Assembly (NCBI RefSeq): GCF_019550915.1
Contig: NZ_JAHWCI010000008.1
Coordinates: 310,001 to 374,000, forward strand
Length of the DNA stretch: 64,000 nt
Direction of reading: 5' to 3'
Source of the DNA: Mumia sp. zg.B17
GTDB lineage: Bacteria; Actinomycetota; Actinomycetes; Propionibacteriales; Nocardioidaceae
Both the position numbers and the translations under genes were made by a program. How positions within the stretch are numbered: position 1 is the stretch's first letter; each line of letters begins with the position of its first letter. Below, piece after piece: positions 27,342 through 36,877 of the stretch. Below the pieces are notes generated by a model. That model did not search any database, was not told where the DNA came from, and was given only the letters and a program-made list of their open reading frames with translations.

Positions 27342-28888
27342 GCGGCGTCACCTTTCGATTCGTTGCCGGTCGGTTCGTTGCCGGTCGGTTCGTTGCCGGA
27401 GAGGATGCGGTCGAGCACGGCGTGGGCGTCGAGATCGTCCGCCGGACCGGCGTGCACGATGCGGCCGTCGGCCACGACCATGACCCTGTCCGAGAGCCCG
27501 AGGACCTCGTCGATGTCGCTGGAGACGACGATCACGGCGACCCCGTCGTCGGCGAGCCGGCGGATCAAGCCGTAGATCTCGCTGCGTGCGCCGACGTCCA
27601 CACCCCTGGTCGGCTCGTCCAGCAGGAGGACGCGGCACGATCGCAGCAGCCACCGGGCGAGGACGACCTTCTGCTGGTTGCCGCCCGAGAGTGTCCTGGT
27701 GACGCGGTCCGGGTCGTCGGGGCGCAGGTCGACCGAACGCGCGGCAGCGTGCGCCGCCGTACGCTCCGCGGACTCACGCGTGACCCCCAGCCGGGAGAAG
27801 CGCGGGAGGGTGCCGAGGGAGATGTTGCGGTAGACCGCCTCGTCGAGCACCAGCCCCTGCGACTTGCGCTCCTCGGGACAGAGCCCGAGGCCCGCACCGA
27901 CCGCGACATCGACCGACCCGGGACGCAGGCGCCGTCCGTCGACGGTGACCGAGCCACGCTGAGCTCGCCGTGCGCCGTACACGGTCTCGACGATCTCGCT
28001 GCGTCCCGCACCGACGAGCCCGGCGAAGCCGAGGATCTCGCCGGGCCGGACCTCGAACGAGACGTCCTCGAACTCACCCTCGCGACCGAGCCCTTCGACG
28101 ACGAGCAGCGGGTCGGCGTCGGGCAACGGCGTCGTACGGCGGGGGAACTCGGCCGAGACGTCGCGGCCGGTCATCAGGGTGATCAGCTCGGCGGTCGGGG
28201 TCTCGCCTGCCGGCAGGTCGGAGGCGACCGTACGTCCGTCCTTCAGCACGGTGAGCCGGTCGCCGATGCGGCGGATCTCCTCGAGGCGGTGGGAGATGTA
28301 GATGATGGCCTGGCCGGACGCACGGAGCTCCTCGATGACCCGGAACAGCCCGTCGACCTCGTCGGGGTCGAGGACAGCGGACGGCTCGTCCATGACGATC
28401 ACGCGCGCCTGACGTGAGAGCGCGCGTGCCATCGACACGATCTGCTTGCCTGCTGCCGACAGGCTGCCTGTCTCGCGGGACGGCCGGATCTCGGGGTGAC
28501 CGAGTGAGGTCAGCAGGTCGCGTGCGGCCCGGTGCGAGTCACCGACGCGGGAGAAGCCGAGACGCGTCTTCTCGTGGCCGAGGAAGATGTTGTCGGCCAC
28601 GCTCAGGCCGTCGACGAGGTCGAGCTCCTGATAGATCGTCGCGATGCCGGCCGCGAGCGCGGCTTGCGGGTCCCCGAAGGTGACGGCGTCCCCGTCCATC
28701 ACGATCTCGCCCTCGTCGGGCGTGTAAGCACCCGCCAGGACCTTGATCAGCGTGGACTTGCCCGCGCCGTTCTGCCCGAGGAGGCAGTGGACCTCTCCCG
28801 CACGCACCACCAGGTCGACGCCGTCCAACGCGCGAACGCCAGGGAACTCCTTGACGATCCCGGTCAGCTGGAGCAGAGGCTGCGACAT
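27338..28888 (-). CDS. Sugar ABC transporter ATPase with two nucleotide-binding domains
   Basis: 516 residues from ATG 28888, which lies seven bases after a -10 element, so the mRNA is probably leaderless (an in-frame GTG at 28906 overlaps the -10). It is an RbsA/MglA-type tandem ATPase. Domain 1 has Walker A GQNGAGKST, signature LSAAGKQ and Walker B VIVMDEPSAVLDP; the second half has a degenerate Walker A (GLVGAGRSE), signature LSGGNQQKVVLARWL and Walker B VLLLDEPTRGVD. The C-terminal tail is a short repeat (TGNEP units) from a 15-bp tandem repeat. First gene of the operon. Confidence 0.92.
   Translation of the reverse strand: MSQPLLQLTGIVKEFPGVRALDGVDLVVRAGEVHCLLGQNGAGKSTLIKVLAGAYTPDEGEIVMDGDAVTFGDPQAALAAGIATIYQELDLVDGLSVADNIFLGHEKTRLGFSRVGDSHRAARDLLTSLGHPEIRPSRETGSLSAAGKQIVSMARALSRQARVIVMDEPSAVLDPDEVDGLFRVIEELRASGQAIIYISHRLEEIRRIGDRLTVLKDGRTVASDLPAGETPTAELITLMTGRDVSAEFPRRTTPLPDADPLLVVEGLGREGEFEDVSFEVRPGEILGFAGLVGAGRSEIVETVYGARRAQRGSVTVDGRRLRPGSVDVAVGAGLGLCPEERKSQGLVLDEAVYRNISLGTLPRFSRLGVTRESAERTAAHAAARSVDLRPDDPDRVTRTLSGGNQQKVVLARWLLRSCRVLLLDEPTRGVDVGARSEIYGLIRRLADDGVAVIVVSSDIDEVLGLSDRVMVVADGRIVHAGPADDLDAHAVLDRILSGNEPTGNEPTGNESKGDAA
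27359..27403. repeat. Three 15-bp tandem repeats in the ABC ATPase tail
   Basis: Units at 27359-27373, 27374-27388 (identical, TTCGTTGCCGGTCGG) and 27389-27403 (last four to five bases differ). They encode a GNEPT repeat at the protein's C-terminus, beyond the conserved domain, and look like recent slippage growth. Confidence 0.85.
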
Positions 28889-28895
28889 GCGCGTG

Positions 28896-28925
28896 ATGCT
28901 AGTCACACCTAATGACGGCCGTCAA
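28896..28925 (-). promoter_or_regulatory. Promoter of the ABC sugar operon with palindromic operator
   Basis: On the - strand, -35 TTGACG (28920-28925) and -10 TAGCAT (28896-28901) are 18 bases apart. The perfect 12-bp palindrome TGACGGCCGTCA (28913-28924) overlaps the -35, a good place for a repressor, likely the divergent ROK protein. Confidence 0.65.
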
Positions 28926-28943
28926 CCAAAAGTCAGGGTTTTG

Positions 28944-28978
28944 CCGACAGGCTTCTGTCGGGCTTGACTACATAAGTC
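28944..28978 (+). promoter_or_regulatory. Second dyads upstream of the ROK gene
   Basis: CCGACAG-GCTT-CTGTCGG (28944-28961) is a perfect 7-bp inverted repeat, and TTGACT (28964-28969) lies in a looser dyad GACT-ACATA-AGTC (28966-28978). TTGACT could be the -35 of the ROK gene, with GACTAC near 28988 as a weak -10. Possible autoregulatory sites. Confidence 0.45.
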
Positions 28979-28998
28979 GACGTGGGAGACTACGGCCC

Positions 28999-30204
28999 AT
29001 GGATTCGTTCGCGCCTCAGACGGGCTCGGCGTCTGCCGCCAGCGCGGTCTTCCAGCTCATGCGCGACGGGCAGGCACGGACGAAGGCCGAGATCGCGGAG
29101 GCCACCTCGTTGGCGCGCTCCACCGTCTCGGCGCGGCTCGACCTCCTCCTCGCGGCTGGGCTCCTGATGCCCGTCGGGGAGGCAGCCTCCACCGGAGGGC
29201 GTCCGCCGGCGCGCTTCGCCATGAACACCGACTCGTACGCCGTGCTGGCGGTCGATCTCGGCGCCAGCCACGCGACGGTCGCGCTGTCCGACCTCGCGGG
29301 CACGGTGCTGGGTGAGGCCACCGTCACCAGCGACATCACCGAAGGCCCCACGGTCGTGCTCGACAGGGTCGTCGAGCTCGCGAACGAGCTGCTCTCGACG
29401 CTCGGCATGAGGTCGTCCGCCCTCGCGGGCATCGGGGTCGGCGTCCCCGGCCCCGTCGAGCACTCGACCGGCCGACCCGCGAACCCGCCGATCATGCCGG
29501 GCTGGCACGGCTTCGACATCCCCGGCTACCTGGCCGCGGCCTTCCCCGTCCGTGTCCGGGTGGACAACGACGTCAACGTGATGGCGCTCGGCGAGCACAC
29601 CGCTCACTGGCCGGAGACCGACGACCTCCTCTACGTCAAGGTCGCCACCGGCATCGGATCGGGCATCATCTCCAACCGTCGACTCGTCCGCGGCGCCCTG
29701 GGCACCGCGGGCGACCTGGGGCACGTCCAGGTCAGCGGCAGGGGTGAGGACGTCAGCTGCCGCTGCGGCAACCTCGGATGTCTCGAGGCAGTCGCCGCCG
29801 GCCCTGCGATCGCCAAGCAGCTCGCCGAGCTCGACATCGGGGTCGAGACCCCGCGTGACGTGGTCGCGGCCGTCGAGCGCGGCGAGATGGAGGCGGTGCG
29901 GGCCGTCCGCGAGGCCGGGCGCGCGATCGGCAGCGTCCTCGCCACCTGCGTGAGCCTGCTCAATCCCGCCGTGGTCGTGGTGGGCGGTTCCCTGTCGGCG
30001 ACCGGGGAGTATCTCCTCGCCGGGATCCGCGAGGTCGTCTACCAGCGCTCCCTGCCGCTGGCCACGCACCAGCTGCGCATCGTCAGCTCGTCGCTGCACG
30101 GGCGGGAGGCCGTGCTGGGCGCAGCCGCCATGGTGCTCGAGGACGTGCTGTCACCGCAGTCGGTCGACGGGCTGGTCGAGCAGCGCAGCCGAGCCAGCGC
30201 CTGA
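28999..30204 (+). CDS. ROK-family transcriptional regulator of the sugar ABC operon
   Basis: 401 residues from ATG 28999 (GGGAG ten bases upstream). The N-terminal winged helix covers about 15-75 (QARTKAEIAEATSLARSTVS). The ROK sugar-kinase-like domain follows: VLAVDLGASHATVALSDLAG phosphate loop, GVGVPGPVEHSTG, DNDVNVMALGEH and the zinc signature CRCGNLGCLEA. Such proteins are sugar-responsive repressors (NagC/XylR type). Divergent from the ABC operon with palindromes between, so it most likely represses that operon until the sugar is present. Confidence 0.9.
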   Translation: MDSFAPQTGSASAASAVFQLMRDGQARTKAEIAEATSLARSTVSARLDLLLAAGLLMPVGEAASTGGRPPARFAMNTDSYAVLAVDLGASHATVALSDLAGTVLGEATVTSDITEGPTVVLDRVVELANELLSTLGMRSSALAGIGVGVPGPVEHSTGRPANPPIMPGWHGFDIPGYLAAAFPVRVRVDNDVNVMALGEHTAHWPETDDLLYVKVATGIGSGIISNRRLVRGALGTAGDLGHVQVSGRGEDVSCRCGNLGCLEAVAAGPAIAKQLAELDIGVETPRDVVAAVERGEMEAVRAVREAGRAIGSVLATCVSLLNPAVVVVGGSLSATGEYLLAGIREVVYQRSLPLATHQLRIVSSSLHGREAVLGAAAMVLEDVLSPQSVDGLVEQRSRASA

Positions 30205-30230
30205 CCCGGCACCCGCCCGCGGGTGCTGGG
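30205..30230. terminator. Terminator between the two convergent ROK genes
   Basis: A 12-bp GC-rich inverted repeat (30205-30216 with 30219-30230) with one G-T wobble, tightly closed; the innermost pairs probably open into the loop. It fills the 27-base gap between the two convergent stops and can serve both. Confidence 0.65.
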
Positions 30231-30231
30231 G

Positions 30232-31389
30232 TCAGAGCGCGGTCGCGCCGCTGAAGACACCGGTGAGCGCATCCTCCGCGGCACCGGTCGCGGCGGCACG
30301 CAGCCCCAACGCGCTCAGCAGAAGGTCGAGAGACGCGTACGGCGCTGCCGTCACGCGCTCCTCGACCTCGCGCACCGCAGCAGGGAGCAGGTACGGCGCG
30401 AGCGGGACGAAGTAGCCACCGAGCACCACAGCATCGGGGTCGAGGATGTTCGCCACGGCGGCCACGCCCCTGCCGAGGACCGCACCCACGCCTTCGAGCG
30501 CCGCGGCCGTCGTCACGTCCGACTCGGCACGCCGCGAGATCAGCTCCGCCACCTGGAGCGGTGTCCCCTCGAAGGCGAGGCCGGTGGCCGACAGCACGGC
30601 GCGCAGCCCGACCGAGGCCTCCCAGCACCCCCGACGGCCACAGCCACAGCGTGCCGTCGGGTCGCCGAGCGGGATGTGGCCGACCTCGCCCGCGAACCCC
30701 GACGTCCCCCGTACGATCGCGCCGTCCCTGATCACGCCCGCGCCGATGCCGACGGTGCCGGTGACGTACACCGACTGCCCCAGCCCGACCGTCGCCCCGC
30801 GTCGCGCCTCGGCGAGGGCCGCACAGTTCGCGTCGTTCTCGACCACCACGGGAAGCCCGGTCACCGCCGCCATGTCGGCCGCGACCGAGCGGCCGCGCCA
30901 CCCGAGGTTCGGCGCCATCGCGACGACGCCGGCGCGCCGGTCGACCAGACCGGGCACGGCGACCGTCGCGCCGACGACCCGAGCTCCAGAGCCGCCGAGC
31001 TCCGACGCTGCCTCGCGGGCGAGCGCGACAACGACGTCGTAGGGGTCGCTCGTGCCGACGGGGACGGTGCGCTCGAGACGGACGGCGCCGCCGAGGTCGA
31101 TGGCGACGGCGGACACGTAGTCGACGTTCGCCTCGAGGCCGAGCCCGACGATCGTGGAACCGGTCAGCGCGACCGGTCGACCGGGTCTCCCTCGGGAGAC
31201 CGAGACGGCCTCGGACTCGCTGACGTAGCCGCCGTCGACGAGCCCGCCCACGATCGCCCCGACCGTCGCCTTGGCCAACCCGGTCCTGCGCGCCAGCTCG
31301 GTCCGCGTCGCGACACCGTCGTGCCGCAGCGAGCGGAGCACGGCCGCGGTGTTCTGCCTCCGCAGATCCTCGGTCGCGACGAGGGTCAC
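30232..31389 (-). CDS. xylR: ROK-family transcriptional regulator of the xylose operon
   Basis: 385 residues from GTG 31389, overlapping the xylA stop (GTGA). Winged helix at about 8-65 ([20 protein letters not shown]), then a ROK domain with [50 protein letters not shown] and the zinc motif [15 protein letters not shown]. XylR proteins of this family bind TTAGT...ACTAA operators and release them with xylose. Such a site lies in front of xylB (33974-33994), so this is the likely repressor of xylBA and of itself. Confidence 0.85.
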   Translation of the reverse strand: MTLVATEDLRRQNTAAVLRSLRHDGVATRTELARRTGLAKATVGAIVGGLVDGGYVSESEAVSVSRGRPGRPVALTGSTIVGLGLEANVDYVSAVAIDLGGAVRLERTVPVGTSDPYDVVVALAREAASELGGSGARVVGATVAVPGLVDRRAGVVAMAPNLGWRGRSVAADMAAVTGLPVVVENDANCAALAEARRGATVGLGQSVYVTGTVGIGAGVIRDGAIVRGTSGFAGEVGHIPLGDPTARCGCGRRGCWEASVGLRAVLSATGLAFEGTPLQVAELISRRAESDVTTAAALEGVGAVLGRGVAAVANILDPDAVVLGGYFVPLAPYLLPAAVREVEERVTAAPYASLDLLLSALGLRAAATGAAEDALTGVFSGATAL

Positions 31390-32549
31390 CCGCGGATCCC
31401 GTAGAGGTGCTCGAGGGCGAGCTGGTCGAGGTGCTCGAACGCTGCTCCACGCACGGCGAGCGCGTCCGGGTCGGCCAGCTCGGCCTGCTCGAGCTCGCGC
31501 CAGCCCTCGCCCTCCTCCAAGGTCGGGACCGCCAGCTCGGGCAGCCGCGCGGCTGCCAGGGCCTCGTGCACGTCGGGGTCGGCGCGGAAGGCGCGGACCT
31601 TGTCACGCAGCACGAGGTAGTTCGTCATGCATGCGGCCGCAGCGACCCAGACTCCGTCCTCGTCCTCGGTCCGTGGCGTCTTGAAGTCGAAGTGCACCGG
31701 CCCGTCGTACCCGCCGGTCTCCAGCGCGTCGACGACCCAGAACGCCCCGCGGGCGTTCCCCGCGCCGAAACGCAGGTCCTGGTCGTAGCGCGGCCCGTGC
31801 TGACCGTTGAGGTCGATGTGAAAGAGCTTGCCGTGCCACATCGCCTGGGCGTAGCCGTGGGCGGCGTTCATGCCCGCCATCTCCTCGTGGCCCACCTCCG
31901 GGTTCACACCGACGTTCTCGGACCGGTCGAGCGTCTCGATGAACGCGAGCGCGTGCCCGATGGTCGGGAGGAGGATGTCGCCGCGCGGCTCGTTCGGCTT
32001 GGGCTCGATCGCGAAGCGCAGGTCGTACCCGCGGTCGTGCACGAACTCGCCGAGCAGGTTGAACGCCTCGCGATAACGATCGAGCGCTGCGGCGACGTCC
32101 TTGGAGGCGCCCGACTCGGCACCCTCGCGGCCGCCCCAGCAGACGTAGACCTCGGCTCCGAGCTCGGCCGCGAGATCGATGTTGCGCATCACCTTGCGGA
32201 TCGCGAAGCGACGGACGTCGCGGTCGTTGGAGGTGAAGGCGCCGTCCTTGAAGACCGGGTGGGAGAAGAGGTTGGTGGTGGCGGTGGTGACGGCCAGCCC
32301 TGTGTCGGCCAGGCCCTTCTTCCAGCGCTCGACGATGCGTGACCGGGTGTCGTCGTCGGACCCGAACGGGATCAGGTCGTCGTCGTGGAAGTTCACGCCG
32401 TACGCACCGAGTCCGGCCAGCTTCTCGAGGGCGTGCACCGGGTCCATCTCGGCTCGGGTGGGATCGCCGAACGGGTCGCGGCCCGGATAGGCGACGGTCC
32501 ACAGGCCGAAGGAGAACTTGTCCGCTGGGGTGGGTGTCGGGATCGTCAT
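31386..32549 (-). CDS. xylA: Xylose isomerase
   Basis: 387 residues, the length of actinobacterial class I xylose isomerases, from ATG 32549 with GAGAGG upstream (the frame is open to 33089 inside xylB, not real). It converts D-xylose to D-xylulose. Seen in the sequence: [12 protein letters not shown] with the ring-opening His55, [12 protein letters not shown], the metal-ligand [48 protein letters not shown] with FG, and [11 protein letters not shown]. All metal ligands appear intact. Twenty-eight bases downstream of xylB and overlapping the ROK regulator. Confidence 0.95.
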   Translation of the reverse strand: MTIPTPTPADKFSFGLWTVAYPGRDPFGDPTRAEMDPVHALEKLAGLGAYGVNFHDDDLIPFGSDDDTRSRIVERWKKGLADTGLAVTTATTNLFSHPVFKDGAFTSNDRDVRRFAIRKVMRNIDLAAELGAEVYVCWGGREGAESGASKDVAAALDRYREAFNLLGEFVHDRGYDLRFAIEPKPNEPRGDILLPTIGHALAFIETLDRSENVGVNPEVGHEEMAGMNAAHGYAQAMWHGKLFHIDLNGQHGPRYDQDLRFGAGNARGAFWVVDALETGGYDGPVHFDFKTPRTEDEDGVWVAAAACMTNYLVLRDKVRAFRADPDVHEALAAARLPELAVPTLEEGEGWRELEQAELADPDALAVRGAAFEHLDQLALEHLYGIRG

Positions 32550-32577
32550 GATGGCCTCTCGGGTCGGTCGGGATCGG

Positions 32578-33963
32578 TCAGGTCCACGCGGCCGTTCGGT
32601 CGCGCAGGAGGGCATACGTCTCGCGGACATGGGGGGTCGGGTCTGCTTCGAGCACGGCGGTCGTCCCGGGCTTCCAGTCCGGCGGCTGCGCGGCACCGCT
32701 GAGGGCCCAGGCCGCCTGTCGTGCGGCTCCGAGGGCGACGTACTCCGCGGGAGCGAGGACGTGCACCGGCCTGCCGAGGATCGCGGGGGCGAGCGCCTGG
32801 ACCGCGGGGTTGCGCGCCGCGCCTCCGACGAGCAGGAGCCGACCGTCACCGCCACCCACGCGGGCGCAGAGGAGGTCGACGGCGTCGGCGAGCGAGCACA
32901 GCAGCGCCTCGACCGCCGCGCGTGCCAGGTCCTCGCGGGTCGTGTCCGGGCGCAGCCCGGCCCAGAGCCCTGTCGCGCGCGGGCGGTCGGGCGTGCGTTC
33001 TCCGCCGTAGTACGGCGAGAGCGTGACGCCGTGCGCGCCGGACGGCGCAGCGAGCGCGAGCCGGGCGAGCTCGGCGTGGTCGACGGCAAGGAGCCGCGTC
33101 TGAAGGTCGAGGATCCCGGCCGCGTTCATCGTGGTCGCCATCGGGAGGTAGCGGCCCGTCGCGTCCGCGAACCCGGTCACCGCACCGGTGCCGTCACCGA
33201 CCGGAGTCTCGGTGACCGCCGACGCCACGCCGGACGTGCCGATCGAGACGACGACGTCTCCGGGCAGGAGACCGAGACCGAGCGCGGCACCCATGTTGTC
33301 GCCCGTCCCCCCGGCCACCACGGTCCCGTCCTCGTACGCCGCCGTTCCGTCGGGGACGACTGTCGGCAGGGCCACGTCGTGCCCGAGCGCCGCCGCCGCG
33401 AGGTCATGACGCCACCTGCTCGTCCGCGCGTCGAAGTAGCCCGTGCCCGAGGCGTCACCGCGGTCGGTGAAAGGTTCCGTACGCCGCCCGGTGAGGTGCC
33501 AGGAGACGTAGTCGTGCGGCAGCAGCACCGACTCGACCCGCGCAGCGTCGTCCGGCCGCTCGTCACGGAGCCAGCGCAGCTTGGTGGCGGTGAACGACGC
33601 GACGAGCACGCTGCCGACGGCGTCCGCGCACGCCTGCGCGCCGCCCATCTCCGCCACGAGCTCCGTCGCAGCGTCGGCGGACCGGGTGTCGTTCCACAGG
33701 AGGGCGTCATGGACGGGTGCACCCTCGGCGTCGAGCGCGACCATGCCGTGCTGCTGGCCGGCGACCGCCACCGCGGCAGCCGTTCCGAGCCAATCCCCGA
33801 CCGCGTCGTCGCACGCCTCAAGCCAGAGGCGCGGGTCGACGGCGGTCCCGGCCGGGTGCGGCACGGAACGTTCCGCGAGGACCGCGCCGTCGTGGGCGTC
33901 GACGAGGACGGCCTTGGTGGACTGGGTCGAGGAGTCGACGCCGACGACGGTGCTGTGAGCCAC
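32578..33963 (-). CDS. xylB: Xylulokinase
   Basis: 461 residues from GTG 33963. FGGY-family kinase that phosphorylates D-xylulose with ATP. Visible features: N-terminal ATPase phosphate loop [20 protein letters not shown], the [20 protein letters not shown] substrate segment, the [16 protein letters not shown] and [15 protein letters not shown]-site loops, and the [19 protein letters not shown] adenine region. The start lies seven bases after a -10, so translation is probably leaderless. First gene of xylB-xylA-xylR. Confidence 0.93.
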   Translation of the reverse strand: MAHSTVVGVDSSTQSTKAVLVDAHDGAVLAERSVPHPAGTAVDPRLWLEACDDAVGDWLGTAAAVAVAGQQHGMVALDAEGAPVHDALLWNDTRSADAATELVAEMGGAQACADAVGSVLVASFTATKLRWLRDERPDDAARVESVLLPHDYVSWHLTGRRTEPFTDRGDASGTGYFDARTSRWRHDLAAAALGHDVALPTVVPDGTAAYEDGTVVAGGTGDNMGAALGLGLLPGDVVVSIGTSGVASAVTETPVGDGTGAVTGFADATGRYLPMATTMNAAGILDLQTRLLAVDHAELARLALAAPSGAHGVTLSPYYGGERTPDRPRATGLWAGLRPDTTREDLARAAVEALLCSLADAVDLLCARVGGGDGRLLLVGGAARNPAVQALAPAILGRPVHVLAPAEYVALGAARQAAWALSGAAQPPDWKPGTTAVLEADPTPHVRETYALLRDRTAAWT

Positions 33964-33970
33964 GTCACCC

Positions 33971-34000
33971 TGTTTAGTATGAGTCGTGAACTAATGTCAA
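33971..34000 (-). promoter_or_regulatory. xylB promoter with XylR-type operator
   Basis: On the - strand TTGACA (33995-34000) and TAAACA (33971-33976) are separated by 18 bases. The operator TTAGT-11-ACTAA (33974-33994) fills the spacer and touches the -10, and matches the known XylR pattern of inverted TTAGT half sites. It should block polymerase when XylR is bound. Confidence 0.75.
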
Positions 34001-34068
34001 GGATCGCGTCCCCGGCTCCTTGTCGCGGGCGGAGACCAGGCCGGTCGGGCGTCGGTGAGAATGGAGCC

Positions 34069-34905
34069 ATGACTGACTCGACCCCCACCGTCTGGAACAC
34101 AGCCGGCGACTACACCGACATCCGGTACGAGACCACCGACGACGGCATCGCCAAGATCACGATCAACCGGCCCGAGGTCCACAACGCCTTCCGGCCGCAG
34201 ACGATCATCGAGATCTCGGACGCCCTGACGGTGGCCCGGGAGGACGAGTCGGTCGGCGTCATCATCCTCACCGGCGCGGGCGACAAGGCGTTCTGCTCCG
34301 GAGGTGACCAGCGCGTCCGCGGCGACTCCGGCTACAAGTCCGACGCCGGCGCGACCGGCCGCTTCCACGTCACCGACCTGCACGTGCAGATGCGCCGGTG
34401 CCCCAAGCCGATCGTCGCGATGGTGGCCGGGTGGGCCATCGGTGGCGGACACGTGCTCCACGTCGTCGCCGACCTCACCATCGCCGCCGACAACGCCCGC
34501 TTCGGCCAGGTCGGCCCGAAGGTCGGCTCGTTCGACGGCGGCTTCGGCGCGAGCTCGCTCTCGCAGCTGGTCGGCATGAAGAAGGCCAAGGAGATCTGGT
34601 TCCTGTGCCGCCAGTACGACGCCCAGCAGGCCCTCGAGATGGGCATGATCAACACGGTCGTGCCGCTCGCCGACCTCGAGGCCGAGACCGTCCGCTGGTG
34701 CCGCGAGATGCTCGCACTCTCGCCGTACGCGCTGCGGCTGATGAAGGCCAGCTTCCACGCGGCCGAGGACGGCTACGCCGGCATCCAGCAGCTCGCCCAC
34801 GACACCAACCTGCTCTTCTACGGCAACGACGAGGCCAAGGAGGGCCGCGAGGCGTACAAGGAGAAGCGCACGCCCGACTTCACCCAGTTCCCTCGCCGCG
34901 CATGA
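34069..34905 (+). CDS. menB: 1,4-dihydroxy-2-naphthoyl-CoA synthase
   Basis: 278 residues from ATG 34069 (GGAG four bases upstream). Crotonase-fold enzyme of menaquinone synthesis that closes the second ring of o-succinylbenzoyl-CoA. MenB-specific segments are present: [74 protein letters not shown] with the catalytic Asp/Gly loop, and the C-terminal [20 protein letters not shown]. The long C-terminus and GGDQ motif distinguish it from ordinary enoyl-CoA hydratases. The stop overlaps a thioesterase start (ATGA). Confidence 0.95.
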   Translation: MTDSTPTVWNTAGDYTDIRYETTDDGIAKITINRPEVHNAFRPQTIIEISDALTVAREDESVGVIILTGAGDKAFCSGGDQRVRGDSGYKSDAGATGRFHVTDLHVQMRRCPKPIVAMVAGWAIGGGHVLHVVADLTIAADNARFGQVGPKVGSFDGGFGASSLSQLVGMKKAKEIWFLCRQYDAQQALEMGMINTVVPLADLEAETVRWCREMLALSPYALRLMKASFHAAEDGYAGIQQLAHDTNLLFYGNDEAKEGREAYKEKRTPDFTQFPRRA

Positions 34906-35396
34906 GCCCCTCAGTGCGCGTCGAGGACATGGCCGGTATCGAGCCCGCCGTCGCCCTCACCGTCCCGCCGGAGTTCGAGGACGAGAACGGTCACGTCAAC
35001 ATCCGCCACTACTTCGACCTGCACGTACGGGCTGCCGATCGCACGTTCGCGGCGTTCGGTGTCGACGACGGCTATCGGGCCGCGCGCGGCATGAGCGTGT
35101 TCAGCATCGACCACCGCGTCCGCTACCTGGACGAGGTGCTCGTGGGTCAGGACGTCGCGGTGTACGTCCTGTTCCTCGCACGCGCAGCCAAGACCGTGCA
35201 CGGGGTCCAGGCCCTCTTCAACGCCAGCACGGGCGCGCTGGCCAACACCTTCGAGTTCGTGGAGGGCCATGTCGACCTCGCGCACCGCCGTACGGCGCCG
35301 TGGCCCGCCGACGTGGCCGCGCGCATCGACGCCGCGATCGCCGACGGCAAGGCGTGGCCGGCGCTCCCACACGAGCCGGGGCTCGGTCTGCGCTGA
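34902..35396 (+). CDS. Hotdog-fold acyl-CoA thioesterase, possible DHNA-CoA thioesterase
   Basis: 164 residues from ATG 34902, coupled to menB. The pattern is that of 4-hydroxybenzoyl-CoA-thioesterase-like hotdog proteins: [20 protein letters not shown] (with Asn-Gly-His-Val-Asn around the usual active-site Asp/His position), then [20 protein letters not shown] as the central strands and [20 protein letters not shown]. The coupling to menB suggests hydrolysis of 1,4-dihydroxy-2-naphthoyl-CoA, the next step of menaquinone synthesis; that is inference from position, and a general acyl-CoA thioesterase is the alternative. Confidence 0.75.
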   Translation: MSPSVRVEDMAGIEPAVALTVPPEFEDENGHVNIRHYFDLHVRAADRTFAAFGVDDGYRAARGMSVFSIDHRVRYLDEVLVGQDVAVYVLFLARAAKTVHGVQALFNASTGALANTFEFVEGHVDLAHRRTAPWPADVAARIDAAIADGKAWPALPHEPGLGLR

Positions 35397-35413
35397 GGTC
35401 GGCGCGGAACCGC

Positions 35414-36808
35414 TCAGTCCGCGGTCTGCACAGCCGCCACGCGCACAGCCTCGGCGACCCGGGTGTGGACCTCGGGATGGAACACGCTCGGGATGATGTA
35501 GTTGGCGTTGAGCTCGTCGTCGGAGACGGTCGCGGCGATCGCCTCCGAGGCCGCGAGCAGCACGTCGGTGCCGATGCCATGGCTCTGCGCGTCGAGGAGC
35601 CCGCGGAACACCCCGGGGAACGCCAGCACGTTGTTGATCTGGTTGGGGTAGTCGGACCGACCGGTGGCGACGACCGTCGCGTGCGCCCGCGCGAGGGCCG
35701 GGTCGATCTCCGGCCTCGGGTTGGCCAGCGCGAACACGATCGCGCCGTCGGCCATCGACTCGACGTCGTGCACGGAGAGGACGTCGGCCGCCGAGACACC
35801 GATGAAGACGTCGGCGCCGCCGACGACGTCGCAGAGGGAGCCCGTCACCCCGCGAGGGTTCGTGTGAGAGCTGATCCAGCCCAGCTGTCCCACGAGCCCG
35901 GGGCGCCCGCGGTGCACGACGCCGTCGATGTCGCACACCACCACGTCCTCGGCACCGGCCTCCAGGACGAGCTTGAGGATCGCCGTCCCTGCGGCACCCG
36001 CCCCCGACATGACGATGCGGACCTGCGAGAGGTCCTTGTCGACCACGCGCAGCGCGTTGCGCAGCGCCGCCAGCACGACGATCGCCGTCCCGTGCTGGTC
36101 GTCGTGGAAGACGGGGATGTCGAGCCGCGCCCGCAGACGGTTCTCGATCTCGAAGCACTTCGGCGCGGCGATGTCCTCGAGATTGATTCCCGCGAACCCG
36201 GGGGCGATCGCGGCGACAGTCTCGACGATGGAGTCCACGTCGTGGGTGTCGAGGCACAACGGCCAGGCGTCGATGTCGGCGAACGTCTTGAAGAGCGCCG
36301 CCTTGCCCTCCATCACGGGCAGCGCGGCGTACGGGCCGATGTTGCCGAGGCCGAGCACCGCGGACCCGTCGGTCACGACCGCGACCGCGTTGCGCTTGAC
36401 CGTGAGCCGCCGTGCGTCCTCCTTGTCGCGGGCGATCGCCTCGCTGATCCGCGCGACGCCGGGCGTGTAGATCATCGAGAGGTCGTCGCGGGTCCGCAGC
36501 GGGTGCTTCGTGGCGACCTCGATGACTCCGCCGAGGTGCATCAGGAACGTGCGGTCGGAGACCTTCTTGACATCGGCGTCACCGATCGACTCGAGGGCGG
36601 CGACGACCCGGTCGGCATGGTCGGTGTCCGACGTCGCGATCGTGAGATCGATGCGGAGGACCTCGGTATGGGAGCCCGTGACGTCCAGTGCTGTGACGAC
36701 GCCGCCCGCCTTCTCGACGACGGTGGTGAGGTCACTGACCGCGGATCCCCCGGCCGGGACCTCGAGACGGACGGTGATCGAGTAGGAGACGCTCGGTGTG
36801 GATGCCAC
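35414..36808 (-). CDS. NAD(P)-dependent malic enzyme with N-terminal ACT-like domain
   Basis: 464 residues from GTG 36808. Residues ~8-85 form an ACT-like regulatory domain (SITVRLEVPAGGSAVSDLTT, then VVAALESIGDADVKKVSD). The catalytic part follows: YTPGVARISEAIARD, LGLGNIGPYAALPVMEGKAA with the catalytic Lys region, the metal-binding FAGINLEDIAAPKCFEIE and FHDDQHGTAIVVLAALRNAL, then the NAD loop VMSGAGAAGTAILKLV. It decarboxylates malate to pyruvate, linking the TCA cycle to gluconeogenesis or NAD(P)H supply. The ACT domain suggests control by an amino acid or other small ligand. Convergent with the menB pair. Confidence 0.93.
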   Translation of the reverse strand: MASTPSVSYSITVRLEVPAGGSAVSDLTTVVEKAGGVVTALDVTGSHTEVLRIDLTIATSDTDHADRVVAALESIGDADVKKVSDRTFLMHLGGVIEVATKHPLRTRDDLSMIYTPGVARISEAIARDKEDARRLTVKRNAVAVVTDGSAVLGLGNIGPYAALPVMEGKAALFKTFADIDAWPLCLDTHDVDSIVETVAAIAPGFAGINLEDIAAPKCFEIENRLRARLDIPVFHDDQHGTAIVVLAALRNALRVVDKDLSQVRIVMSGAGAAGTAILKLVLEAGAEDVVVCDIDGVVHRGRPGLVGQLGWISSHTNPRGVTGSLCDVVGGADVFIGVSAADVLSVHDVESMADGAIVFALANPRPEIDPALARAHATVVATGRSDYPNQINNVLAFPGVFRGLLDAQSHGIGTDVLLAASEAIAATVSDDELNANYIIPSVFHPEVHTRVAEAVRVAAVQTAD

Positions 36809-36877
36809 AGATCAAGATTCGCACACCGCCTCAGGAACCTGAGGAGCACCTCATGTTCGAGGCGGCTCGCCCGACGC

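Noticed and set aside
31386-33089. xylA frame open upstream into xylB
   Set aside because: The upstream 180 residues are Arg/Ser/Pro-rich shadow; ATG 32549 begins the conserved protein.
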